Part shown: in pieces, positions 9,227 through 17,867 of the stretch | Layout of the letters: the number at the start of each line of letters is the position of its first letter | Numbering within the stretch: the stretch's first letter is position 1 | Source: an uncultured Lachnospiraceae bacterium | Lineage (GTDB): Bacteria > Bacillota > Clostridia > Lachnospirales > Lachnospiraceae | Reading direction: 5' to 3' | Length of the DNA stretch: 64,000 bases | NCBI GenBank assembly: GCA_947626775.1 | Contig: CANQTL010000003.1 | Coordinates: 1-64,000 of the forward strand | Position numbers and translations under genes: made by a program | Notes under the pieces: model-generated | The model's database searches: none | What the model saw: only the letters and a program-made list of their open reading frames with translations | What the model was told of the DNA's origin: nothing

Positions 9227-9691
9227 CTATCTTACATTCTCGATCCGTTCCAGCAGCTTCACGAACACGGAACTGTCGATGTCCCGCGCCAGTTCTTTGT
9301 CCAGACAGTGTACGACATACTCGTTGTCCTTCAGGCTCACGGTGATCGTGCCGGGCGTCAGCGTGATGGAGTTGGCGAGAAGGACTCTCGCGAACTCTGA
9401 GCGGAGCGTGGTCGTGAAATGTACCACGGCGGGCTCCGGCTCGTATCTTGCGGAGTAGATCATCCGGAAGACAGCCGCGTTCGCCTTGAGAATTTCTTTC
9501 AGAAGCACAAACAGATAGTGGAGAATCAGGAAAAACCGTCTGCACATGACAAGATCGTTTCGGGGTTTATAGTCCAGGAACTTGCAGATAAACCAGTACA
9601 TCGCTCCTGCGATCACGAGTCCGAAGGCCGCGATCTCGGGGGTGAACTGTCCGTTGAATATGACCCAGATCAAGAAAAAAATCACAAACAT
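9227..9691 (-). CDS. mrpE: MrpE subunit of Mrp antiporter
   Basis: A 154-residue protein of the MnhE/MrpE family: two N-terminal transmembrane helices, then a soluble domain with NSITLTPGTITVSL, the family hallmark. It is the first gene of the ten-gene operon. Its ribosome binding site AAAGGGG lies in a small self-complementary stretch (AGGGGAACCCCT, 9692-9704) just before the ATG, so initiation could be partly masked. Confidence 0.9.
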   Translation of the reverse strand: MFVIFFLIWVIFNGQFTPEIAAFGLVIAGAMYWFICKFLDYKPRNDLVMCRRFFLILHYLFVLLKEILKANAAVFRMIYSARYEPEPAVVHFTTTLRSEFARVLLANSITLTPGTITVSLKDNEYVVHCLDKELARDIDSSVFVKLLERIENVR

Positions 9692-9755
9692 ACAGGGGTT
9701 CCCCTTTCGATAAAGTTTCTACTTATTAAAAAATGGAAACCTGTTGACCGTTGAA

Positions 9756-9783
9756 ATTATATACCTTTGACAAAAAAAGTCAA
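9756..9783 (-). promoter_or_regulatory. Sigma-A promoter of the mrp operon
   Basis: Minus-strand -35 TTGACT (9783-9778) and -10 TATAAT (9761-9756) with a 16-bp spacer. The -35 and the spacer contain a TTGAC/GTCAA inverted repeat. It stands back to back with the promoter of the sulfur gene at 9801. Confidence 0.8.
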
Positions 9784-9800
9784 GCGTCCGCAAAAATTAT

Positions 9801-9828
9801 TTGACATTTCAGCAGGGCGTGATATTAT
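9801..9828 (+). promoter_or_regulatory. Sigma-A promoter of sulfur amino-acid genes
   Basis: -35 TTGACA (9801-9806) and -10 TATTAT (9823-9828), spacer 16 bp, in the divergent region with the mrp promoter. Confidence 0.8.
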
Positions 9829-9836
9829 ATATATAA

Positions 9837-9865
9837 TTCCTATATGATAAATATGAATATAGGAA
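9837..9865 (+). promoter_or_regulatory. Inverted repeat, probable sulfur-regulator operator
   Basis: Arms TTCCTATAT (9837-9845) and ATATAGGAA (9857-9865) are perfect inverted repeats around an 11-nt centre, starting about 9 bp after the -10 box. The 12-mer ATAATTCCTATA covering the left arm recurs before cysK at 47180. Its position suits repression by a roadblock or by blocking RNA polymerase. The regulator is not in the window; CymR (Rrf2 family) is the obvious comparison. Confidence 0.6.
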
Positions 9866-9884
9866 AAGAGAAAGGAAAGAGAAA

Positions 9885-11030
9885 ATGAGCTATCGGACAG
9901 ATACAGTGTGTATTCATGGAGAGGGAAACAGAGAGGCGATAGAGACGACGGGGGCGATCAGCTTTCCGATCTACCAGACGGCGGCCTACGCGCACCCGGG
10001 CGTCGGGCGGAGCACGGGATACGATTACAACAGAGTGCAGAACCCGACAAGAAAAGAAGTTGAGAGGATTGTGACCGATCTCGAACATGGCGTGGACGCA
10101 GTCTCTTTTTCGACAGGGATGGCGGCGGTCAGCGCTTTTATGGAGCTGTTTGCGCCCGGTGATCACGTGGTGGCGACGGACGATCTGTACGGCGGCGTGA
10201 TCAGACAGTTCCGCAATATCAACGAGAAGAACGGCATGCGTTTCACCTATGTGGATACCTCGGATCTGGCGGCGGTGGAAGCGGCGATGGAGGAAACCAC
10301 AAAACTGATCTACATAGAGACGCCGACCAATCCGATGATGCAGATAACGGACATCCGGGCGGTCAGCGAGATCGCGAAGCGGCACCACTGCCTGCTGGCG
10401 GTGGACAACACGTTCCTGACGCCCTATTTCCAGAATCCCCTTGATCTGGGCGCGGACGTGGTGATCCACAGCGCCACCAAATACCTAGAGGGGCACAACG
10501 ACACGCTGGGAGGGTTCCTTGTGACCGGCAGCGCAGAGATCGCCGAGAAGATGCGGCAGATGATTAAGACCACGGGCGCGTGTCTCGCTCCGTTTGACGC
10601 GTGGCTGATCCTGCGGGGAATCAAGACGCTGGCCGTGCGCATGGAGAAACATCAAAAGAACGCGCTGGCAATCGCGCGCTGGCTTCGGGAACAGCCGAGG
10701 GTGAAGGAAGTATTTTACAGCGGTCTGGAAGATCATCCGGGTCATGAAGTGGCGCGGAGGCAGTGCCGGGGTTACGGAGGTATGCTGACCTTCCACGTGG
10801 ACTCGCAGGAGACGGCGCACAGGGTGCTGGAACGGGTCGGACTGATCAAATTTGCGGAGAGTTTGGGCGGTACGGAGAGTCTGATGACTTACCCCTTTAC
10901 CCAGACCCACGCCGACGTGCCGGACGAGAAGCGGCGCGCCAACGGGATCGATGAGGCGACGCTGCGCATGTCCGTGGGGATTGAGAATGTGGAGGACCTG
11001 ATTGCGGACCTGGCCCAGGCGCTCGCATAG
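9885..11030 (+). CDS. Cystathionine gamma-synthase/lyase family PLP enzyme
   Basis: A 381-residue fold-type I PLP enzyme of the Cys/Met metabolism family (PF01053). The PLP lysine is K199 in SATKYLEGHND, and the family motifs YNRVQNPTR, SFSTGMAA and ETPTNP are all present. Members add activated homoserine to cysteine (MetB), split cystathionine (MetC, MccB), or degrade methionine. Sequence alone does not settle which. The partner PatB-like lyase 40 bp downstream and the cysK-like operator suggest a role in cysteine/homocysteine interconversion. ATG at 9885 follows GGAAAG. Soluble, cytosolic. Confidence 0.88.
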   Translation: MSYRTDTVCIHGEGNREAIETTGAISFPIYQTAAYAHPGVGRSTGYDYNRVQNPTRKEVERIVTDLEHGVDAVSFSTGMAAVSAFMELFAPGDHVVATDDLYGGVIRQFRNINEKNGMRFTYVDTSDLAAVEAAMEETTKLIYIETPTNPMMQITDIRAVSEIAKRHHCLLAVDNTFLTPYFQNPLDLGADVVIHSATKYLEGHNDTLGGFLVTGSAEIAEKMRQMIKTTGACLAPFDAWLILRGIKTLAVRMEKHQKNALAIARWLREQPRVKEVFYSGLEDHPGHEVARRQCRGYGGMLTFHVDSQETAHRVLERVGLIKFAESLGGTESLMTYPFTQTHADVPDEKRRANGIDEATLRMSVGIENVEDLIADLAQALA

Positions 11031-11070
11031 AGGAACCGCGTGGGCGCGCGGTCCCGGAACGGAGGAGAGG

Positions 11071-12264
11071 ATGCGGTATAACTTTGACGAGATTATAGAC
11101 AGAAGAAATACGGACTGCCTGAAATATGATTTCGCCGCGGAGAGAGGAATGCCTGCGGACGTGCTGCCGCTGTGGGTGGCGGACATGGATTTTCGGACCG
11201 CGCCGGGAATCATAGAGCGCGCCGTGTCGGACGCGGCGTTTGGCATCTACGGCTACACGGAGAGCAGGGAAGACTATTTCCGGGCGGTCGCCGGCTGGTA
11301 TCGGGAATATTTTGACTGGAACGTAGAGAGAAGCTGGCTGGTGAAAACGCCGGGGATCGTCTTTGCCATCGGCGTCGCGATACAGGCGCTGACCGAACCG
11401 GGCGACGGGGTGATGATCCAGCAGCCGGTCTACTATCCATTCAGCGAAGTCATCAGGGACAGCGGCAGAAAGCTGGTGAATAACGAGCTGGTACTGCGGG
11501 ACGGACATTACGAGATCGACTTCGAGGATTTTGAACGCAAGATCGCGCAGGAACATGTGAAACTGTTCGTGCTGTGCAGCCCGCACAATCCCGTGGGACG
11601 GGTGTGGATGCCTGACGAGCTGCGAAAGACAGGAGAGATCTGTCTGCGCCACGGCGTAAAAGTCGTCAGCGACGAGATCCACAGCGATTTCGTCTATGAG
11701 GGAAAGAGACACTATGTGTTCCCGACGGTGGATGCGGCTTTTCAGGACATCTGTATTGTCTGCACCGCCCCGAGCAAGACTTTCAATCTGGCGGGCCTGC
11801 AGGTTTCCAACATCTTTATCCCGAACCAGCAGATTCGCAGGGCTTTCCGGCGGCAGATGTCGGCGGTGGGGTACAGCCAGGTCAACATGATCGGTCTGCA
11901 TGCCTGTCAGGCGGCGTACGAGACGGGGCGGGAGTGGCTGGAAGAGCTGAAGGTCTATCTGAAAGGGAATCTGGATTATGTCCGGGATTATCTGGCCGAG
12001 CAGCTCCCTGAAGTCCGTCTGATCGAGCCGGAGGGAACCTATCTGATCTGGCTGGACTTCCGGGCACTGGGCCTGTCGGAGGAGCGGCTGGAGCGGCTGA
12101 TCGTCCGCGAGGCGAAGCTGTGGCTGGACAGCGGCGCGATTTTCGGCGCGGCGGGGGAAGGCTTTGAGCGCGTCAACATCGCGTGTCCGCGCGCGGTGCT
12201 CAGAGAGGCGCTGCTGCGGCTGCGCGGCGCCGTGCGCGGAATCGGCGCGTCCGGTCAGATATAA
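11071..12264 (+). CDS. PatB/MalY-type C-S beta-lyase (aminotransferase class I/II)
   Basis: A 397-residue PLP enzyme. LPLWVADMDF near the N-terminus and APSKTFNLAGLQ with PLP lysine K236 mark the MalY/PatB group, which cleaves cystathionine or cysteine conjugates to homocysteine or thiol plus pyruvate and ammonia. It is 40 bp downstream of the cystathionine gamma-synthase-like gene, so the pair could run transsulfuration. The ATG at 11071 directly follows GGAGGAGAGG; longer frames upstream overlap the previous gene without a ribosome binding site. Confidence 0.87.
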   Translation: MRYNFDEIIDRRNTDCLKYDFAAERGMPADVLPLWVADMDFRTAPGIIERAVSDAAFGIYGYTESREDYFRAVAGWYREYFDWNVERSWLVKTPGIVFAIGVAIQALTEPGDGVMIQQPVYYPFSEVIRDSGRKLVNNELVLRDGHYEIDFEDFERKIAQEHVKLFVLCSPHNPVGRVWMPDELRKTGEICLRHGVKVVSDEIHSDFVYEGKRHYVFPTVDAAFQDICIVCTAPSKTFNLAGLQVSNIFIPNQQIRRAFRRQMSAVGYSQVNMIGLHACQAAYETGREWLEELKVYLKGNLDYVRDYLAEQLPEVRLIEPEGTYLIWLDFRALGLSEERLERLIVREAKLWLDSGAIFGAAGEGFERVNIACPRAVLREALLRLRGAVRGIGASGQI

Positions 12265-12281
12265 TTAACAGGCGGAGTTTT

Positions 12282-12299
12282 CGGCGCTTTCAAGCGCCG
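12282..12299 (+). terminator. Hairpin after the sulfur operon, weak terminator
   Basis: Perfect 8-bp stem CGGCGCTT/AAGCGCCG just after the stop, but no clear T-run follows (GGTATACTTG). It may be a weak or Rho-assisted terminator. Confidence 0.4.
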
Positions 12300-12306
12300 G
12301 GTATAC

Positions 12307-12335
12307 TTGTCAAACGGGGCGCATATTGGTATAAT
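12307..12335 (+). promoter_or_regulatory. Sigma-A promoter before the binding-protein gene
   Basis: -35 TTGTCA (12307-12312), 17-bp spacer, -10 TATAAT (12330-12335). It marks 12417 as the first gene of a new unit. Confidence 0.75.
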
Positions 12336-12416
12336 AACGGGGAAAGTGCCGACGACGTTTACGGCCGCCGGCATTTGACGGGTATCTCCAATGTATGCGA
12401 AAGGACGAAAACTCTG

Positions 12417-13889
12417 ATGTTAAGATCGTGTTTTGCGAAATGGATGAAACTGTTCTGTATTTCTTCCGGGATTCTGCTTCTTAGCGGCTGCGGCGGCGGG
12501 GACGCCGCGCAGAATGTCCGTCTGGATCCCGATAATCCCACACAGATTACGATATGGCATTATTATAACGGCTCGCAGCAGGCGGCGTTCGACCAGCTTG
12601 TGGAGGAGTTCAACCGCACCGAGGGCAAGGAGCTCGGCATCTACGTGACTGCCAACAGCCAGGGCAATGTGAGCGACCTGGAGAGCAGCGTCCTCGCCGC
12701 GTTCAACAAGGAGGTCGGCAGCAGCGAGCCGCCGGACATCTTTTCCTCCTATGCGGATACCGCCTATTCCATCGACAAACTGGGAATGCTGGTGGATCTG
12801 GACGAGTATATGACTGAAGAAGAACTGGATGCCTATGTAGATTCCTTTGTGGAAGAAGGACGCATCGGCGGACAGGGGGAGCTGCGCATCTTCCCCACAG
12901 CCAAGTCCAGCGAGATCTTTATGATGAGCAGGACGGACTGGGAGCCTTTTGCGGCGGCGACGGGCGCTTCTCTGGACGATCTGGCAACCATGGAGGGCGT
13001 CGCGGAGACCGCGAAGGCTTACTATGAGTGGACGGACGCGCAGACGCCGGACGTCGAGGGCGACGGCAGAGCCTTTTATGGCAGGGACGCGCTTGCGAAC
13101 CTGTTTCTGATCGGGTCCATGCAGCTCGGTACGGAACTGTTCAAGGTCGAGAACGGGACGGTCGCCGTGCAGGCGGACGAAGCCGTTATGCGCCGGATAT
13201 GGGACACTTATTATATTCCCTATATCAAGGGTTATTTTGCCTCCTACGGCAGATTCCGCTCGGACGACGTCAGGATCGGAGAGATCATTGCCTACACCGG
13301 CTCCACTTCTTCCGCGAACTATTTCCCGGACGAGATCGAGACGGACGACGGCACGAAGGCCATCGACTATCTTATCCTGCCCGCTCCCATCTTCGAGGGC
13401 GGTGAACCCTATGCGGTGCAGCAGGGCGCGGGAATGGTTGTCACCAGGAGCACGCCGGAGAGGGAGTATGCGGCGGTCACTTTTCTGAAATGGTTTACCA
13501 GCGAGGAGAACAATCTTCTCTTCGGCTGCACCTCCGGTTATATGCCCGTAAAAAAGACGGCGCTCTCTGTGGATATGCTGGATAAAACCATCGCGGACAA
13601 CAGTCTGACGGTGCCGGGCAAGACTTATGAGACGCTTGTCTCCTGCTTCGACACGGCGAAGACTACGACCCTGTACACCAACAAGGCGTTCGATCACGGA
13701 GCCGACGCGCGCAATATCCTGGAATACAATCTGGCGGACAAGGCCGCTGCGGACCGGGAGACCGTGCTTGAGCGGATGGCGCTGGGGAGTTCCCTGGAGG
13801 AAGCCTGCGCTGACCTGACGGACGACAGGGCTTTTGACGAATGGTACGATTCTTTTGTGGCGGCTCTGAACGAGGCCGTCGCGCAGTAG
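12417..13889 (+). CDS. Extracellular solute-binding lipoprotein (family 1)
   Basis: A 490-residue lipoprotein. The N-terminus has a short charged region, a hydrophobic core and the lipobox LLSGC, so it should be anchored outside the membrane. The mature part begins with the ITIWHYYNGSQQ pattern typical of carbohydrate ABC binding proteins. No permease or ATPase gene accompanies it. Instead, a giant membrane sensor kinase starts 30 bp downstream, so it may present a ligand to that sensor rather than, or as well as, to a transporter encoded elsewhere. The start at 12417 has AAAGGA about 12 nt upstream; frames beginning earlier have no lipoprotein signal. Confidence 0.8.
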   Translation: MLRSCFAKWMKLFCISSGILLLSGCGGGDAAQNVRLDPDNPTQITIWHYYNGSQQAAFDQLVEEFNRTEGKELGIYVTANSQGNVSDLESSVLAAFNKEVGSSEPPDIFSSYADTAYSIDKLGMLVDLDEYMTEEELDAYVDSFVEEGRIGGQGELRIFPTAKSSEIFMMSRTDWEPFAAATGASLDDLATMEGVAETAKAYYEWTDAQTPDVEGDGRAFYGRDALANLFLIGSMQLGTELFKVENGTVAVQADEAVMRRIWDTYYIPYIKGYFASYGRFRSDDVRIGEIIAYTGSTSSANYFPDEIETDDGTKAIDYLILPAPIFEGGEPYAVQQGAGMVVTRSTPEREYAAVTFLKWFTSEENNLLFGCTSGYMPVKKTALSVDMLDKTIADNSLTVPGKTYETLVSCFDTAKTTTLYTNKAFDHGADARNILEYNLADKAAADRETVLERMALGSSLEEACADLTDDRAFDEWYDSFVAALNEAVAQ

Positions 13890-13919
13890 AGAGTTTAGAG
13901 CCGAAGGAGGGCAGGCGAT

Positions 13920-16900
13920 TTGAGCGCAAGGCCCACGCACACTTCAAAACCGAGACGGATATTCTGGTTATTCTTAGTGCCGTTACTGTGTCTGATCATC
14001 ATGCAGGCGCTGCTGTCTTTCGGGACGGTGCTCCTGAGCGGCGCTTTTTCCATGATCCGAAACTATACGACGGACCGGCTGAAACAGGTCACGGAGACGC
14101 GCGGCATCATTCTGGAGAACGATATGTCGCAGCGGTGGACCGCCATGGAGGAAGAATCCGGGATTGCAGAGCAGATGCTGGCGGAACGGCTCGCGGAGAA
14201 CGGCATGTCGCTGGATGCGTTCCTGCGGGATCCCGCTGCACAGGAGGCTTATATCGCGGACCTGTTTCCCACGTGGAGTTATATGCTGCGCAAAAATTCC
14301 ACCACCGGCGCGTTTCTCATTCTGGGACAGCCGGACGCGCAGGACGGCGGCACGCTGAACGCGCTTTACATACGGGACAGCGACCCCGACACCAATCCCG
14401 CCGACTATTCCGATCTGCTTCTGACGGTGGGGCCGTCACAGATTACCAAGGAGTATCGGGTTCCTTTTGATCTCTACTGGAAAACAGCCCTTTCCCTGCA
14501 GCCGTACGGGAAATCCCATGCGGACGATTTCTTCTATCAGCCTTATCTGACAGCCGTTCAGAATCCTGACGCAAGGGTGGAGGACTGCTGTTACTGGAGC
14601 GTGCCTTTCTGTCTGGAGGACAGGGAGGAGATCGATCCCTATCGGATGATCACCTACTCGATTCCGCTGCGGGCGGAAGACGGCACGGTGTACGGCGTTA
14701 TGGGAATCGAGATTTCCCTGACCCGTCTGACCAACTGTCTCCCTTACAGAGAAGTCAATGCCAATCACGAGGGCGGATATCTGCTGCTGGCCCGGGAGAC
14801 GGAAGAGACCTATCGGGTGATCTGCGCCACCGGCCTGTATGCGGGAGACATTGTTGACGGCGGGAATACGGCGGCTCTGTCCGAGACGTCGCAGCAGGGT
14901 CTGTACCGGCTGGAGCGGACGGGCGGACAGGAACCGGTCTATCTGACGTTAAATCCTCTGACACTCTACAATACCAATACGCCTTTCTATGAACAGGGCT
15001 GGTATCTGGCGGGCATGGAGACGCAGGACGCGCTGTTCGGCGTCAGCTCCAGGCTCACGGGGACTTTTATCGTCGCGACTCTGTTTGCGCTGGGAGTGGC
15101 AATTTTCTGTTCCTATCTGCTTGTGCGCTACATTACCAACCCGATCCGGCGTCTCTCCGCGTGTATTCAAACCAGCCCGGAGAACGAGCTGAAACCTTTT
15201 GCCAAAGGGGCCATCACGGAGATCGACGAACTGTACGACACCATCTTTAATCTGACCAACCGACAGAGAAAAATCGAGTGGGATCTGCTGGAGGAGCGGG
15301 AACGCTACCGGCTGGCGCTGCGGAACAACTCCGACATTCTGGTGACTTACGATCCCGACAGGGATATGGCCACATTTTACAATCTGGAGAACGACAACGC
15401 GGAGACATGCGTGGAACATCTCTTGGAAAAACTGGAGCAGGGAGACTATATTCATCCCGTGGAAAAGCGTGTGGTGCTGGCCCGCATCCGGAATATTCAG
15501 ACGGAGCTTTCGGTCTCTTTCCGGACCAACTGGGGAACGGAGAACCATGAGTACCAGTGGTTTGAACTGACGGGCCGCATCCTGCCGGACGCCGGCGGGC
15601 AGCGCAAGACCTTTATCGGTTCCATGCACAACATTCATGACCGGAAAGTACAGGAGCTGGAGGAGAGGGAATCGCTGCACAAGGATTCTCTGACGGGGCT
15701 GTATCTGCGCGCTTCCGGAGAGGATATTGTGCGGAGCCAGATCCGCAGCGGACATGGCGGCTGTCTGCTGCTGGCGGATGTGCGGGATTTCCTGCAGATC
15801 AATGAAGAGTACGGCATGATCGTGGGGGATGTGATTCTGGAAGAGCTGGGCCGTATGCTGCTTGCCTGGAAAGAAAAAAGCGGCGCATCGCAGAGCGTTC
15901 TGATCCGCTACGGCGGCGATGAGTTTATGCTTTGGCTGGAAGATTATTCCTGCGAACAGGCAGCGGAGAGCGTCAGGGAGCTTGGCCGCACGGCGAGGGC
16001 GCTCTATGCCGACGGCGGTCTGGAACTGGAGCTGGTCTTCGGCGGCGCGGTGTGCGGCGGGACGGATTATGACGGGCTGGTAATGGACGTCAGGCGCTCG
16101 CTCGCCGACGCCGTTCGGCACAAACTGCCGTGCCGGTTCTATCATGAGATGGCGGCGGACGACAGCCGGATTTCACTCAGGCGTACCACGCCGATCGAGC
16201 ATACCGACGTCGACACGGCCAATGTCATACCGATCACTTTCGGCTTTTTTGACAAGAGCGATAAGATAGACGATATTCTGACGATTCTGCTGCCGAAGCT
16301 GGGCCGGCACTTTGAGGCGCAGGACGTCGCGCTCATTGCGGCGAACCGGGCGTTCTCCACGGTGAAGGCGACGCACTGCTGGAACTGTCGTCCGAATGAG
16401 GAGGCGGATCACGAGCTGCTGCGCTATGCGGCGCAGGAGTTCGACGAGCTGGACAGAGCGCTCTGGGAGGATAGGCCGGCATGGCTGCCCACGGCGCAGC
16501 TCGACGGAGAGAAACGCCGCTTCCTGCGGATCGGCGAGGGACGGGAGGGATATGTGTTCCCGCTCTATGACAACAACAATTATACCGGCGCGCTTCTGTT
16601 CCTGCGGGACGCACAGGCGCAGATGTGGACGGAGGAACAGGCGGGGGAGATCCTGGAAGTTGTCAAGATCATCGAAGTCAATATCAACAGACAGCGGTAT
16701 GACGCCGCCAACCGTGCGAAGAGCGATTTCCTCTCCCGCATGAGTCATGAGATACGGACGCCCATGAACGCCATCATCGGTATGGCTTATATCGCTCAGA
16801 CGCATACAGAGGACGCGGCGAAGGTGTCCGAGGATCTTGACAAGATCACGCAGTCGTCGCAGTATCTGCTGGGACTGATCAACGATATTCTGGATATGTC

Positions 16901-17846
16901 GCGGATCGAGAGCGGCAAGCTGACGCTGGAGCAGACGGACTTTAACTTAAACGATATGGTGGACAATATCACGACGCTGATCAAACCGCAGGCGGAAGCG
17001 AAATCGATCGCCTTCGAGACGGACGTCTCTCTGTCCTGTCCGCGTGTGACGGGCGATCCCCTGCACCTGAACCAGGTGCTGATCAATCTGCTCGGCAATG
17101 CGATCAAATTCACGCCCGCCGACGGAAAAGTCACGCTGACGATCCGCCAGGAGGAAGACGGCAGGACGCTGTTCTCCGTCCGCGATACCGGTATCGGCGT
17201 GAGCCCGGAGAATCAGAGCCGTATCTTTGAGTCCTTCGAGCAGGCGGAGGGGAGCACTACCAGAAAATATGGCGGCACCGGTCTGGGGCTTGCCATCAGC
17301 AGCCGTCTTGTACAGATGATGGGCGGCAGCATCGGTCTGGACAGTGAGGTCGGAAAAGGCAGCGACTTCTATTTCACGATTCTGCTGCCCGTCAATACCC
17401 TGCAGGCGCAGAGCAGCGAGCAGACGCAGCCAGAGAAGGGGCAGTCCGTCTCCGCTGCGGGTCTGCATATTCTGCTCGTGGAGGACAATGAGCTGAATAT
17501 CGAGATCGCGCAGACGATCCTGGAAATGCAGGAGGCGACGGTGGATCTCGCGCACAATGGCAAAGAGGCGGTAGACATTTTCCTGGCCAGCGAGCCCGAC
17601 CGCTACGATCTGATTCTGATGGATATTCAGATGCCCGTTATGGACGGCCTGGAGGCGACCAGGATCATACGGCGTTCCCGTCATCCCCGCGCCGCCACGA
17701 TTCCGATTATCGCCATGACGGCCAATGCGTTTGACGAGGATATGAAAAAATCGGTGGAGAGCGGCATGAACGGCCATCTCTCCAAACCCATCGATATCGA
17801 TAAATTCCTGCAGACCATAGCGGAATTTGTCCCTGAGAAACCATAA
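13920..17846 (+). CDS. dCACHE-PAS-GGDEF-GAF-like hybrid sensor histidine kinase
   Basis: A 1308-residue membrane protein. Order of parts: transmembrane helix (about 14-45), large extracellular double-CACHE-like domain (about 50-375), second helix (about 380-405), HAMP/PAS-like region (about 410-565), GGDEF domain with intact GGDEF at 665-669, a GAF-like region (about 740-900), HisKA with H943 in SHEIRTPMN, HATPase with the GTGLGLAI box, and a C-terminal receiver with phospho-acceptor D1235 in LMDIQMPVMDG. It should sense an extracellular ligand and signal by phosphotransfer, possibly also making cyclic di-GMP. The start is the TTG at 13920, which has GGAGG 9 nt before; the next Met lies inside the first helix. 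No output regulator gene is adjacent. Confidence 0.85.
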   Translation: MSARPTHTSKPRRIFWLFLVPLLCLIIMQALLSFGTVLLSGAFSMIRNYTTDRLKQVTETRGIILENDMSQRWTAMEEESGIAEQMLAERLAENGMSLDAFLRDPAAQEAYIADLFPTWSYMLRKNSTTGAFLILGQPDAQDGGTLNALYIRDSDPDTNPADYSDLLLTVGPSQITKEYRVPFDLYWKTALSLQPYGKSHADDFFYQPYLTAVQNPDARVEDCCYWSVPFCLEDREEIDPYRMITYSIPLRAEDGTVYGVMGIEISLTRLTNCLPYREVNANHEGGYLLLARETEETYRVICATGLYAGDIVDGGNTAALSETSQQGLYRLERTGGQEPVYLTLNPLTLYNTNTPFYEQGWYLAGMETQDALFGVSSRLTGTFIVATLFALGVAIFCSYLLVRYITNPIRRLSACIQTSPENELKPFAKGAITEIDELYDTIFNLTNRQRKIEWDLLEERERYRLALRNNSDILVTYDPDRDMATFYNLENDNAETCVEHLLEKLEQGDYIHPVEKRVVLARIRNIQTELSVSFRTNWGTENHEYQWFELTGRILPDAGGQRKTFIGSMHNIHDRKVQELEERESLHKDSLTGLYLRASGEDIVRSQIRSGHGGCLLLADVRDFLQINEEYGMIVGDVILEELGRMLLAWKEKSGASQSVLIRYGGDEFMLWLEDYSCEQAAESVRELGRTARALYADGGLELELVFGGAVCGGTDYDGLVMDVRRSLADAVRHKLPCRFYHEMAADDSRISLRRTTPIEHTDVDTANVIPITFGFFDKSDKIDDILTILLPKLGRHFEAQDVALIAANRAFSTVKATHCWNCRPNEEADHELLRYAAQEFDELDRALWEDRPAWLPTAQLDGEKRRFLRIGEGREGYVFPLYDNNNYTGALLFLRDAQAQMWTEEQAGEILEVVKIIEVNINRQRYDAANRAKSDFLSRMSHEIRTPMNAIIGMAYIAQTHTEDAAKVSEDLDKITQSSQYLLGLINDILDMSRIESGKLTLEQTDFNLNDMVDNITTLIKPQAEAKSIAFETDVSLSCPRVTGDPLHLNQVLINLLGNAIKFTPADGKVTLTIRQEEDGRTLFSVRDTGIGVSPENQSRIFESFEQAEGSTTRKYGGTGLGLAISSRLVQMMGGSIGLDSEVGKGSDFYFTILLPVNTLQAQSSEQTQPEKGQSVSAAGLHILLVEDNELNIEIAQTILEMQEATVDLAHNGKEAVDIFLASEPDRYDLILMDIQMPVMDGLEATRIIRRSRHPRAATIPIIAMTANAFDEDMKKSVESGMNGHLSKPIDIDKFLQTIAEFVPEKP

Positions 17847-17867
17847 AAACAAGAAAGAGGGAAAATT

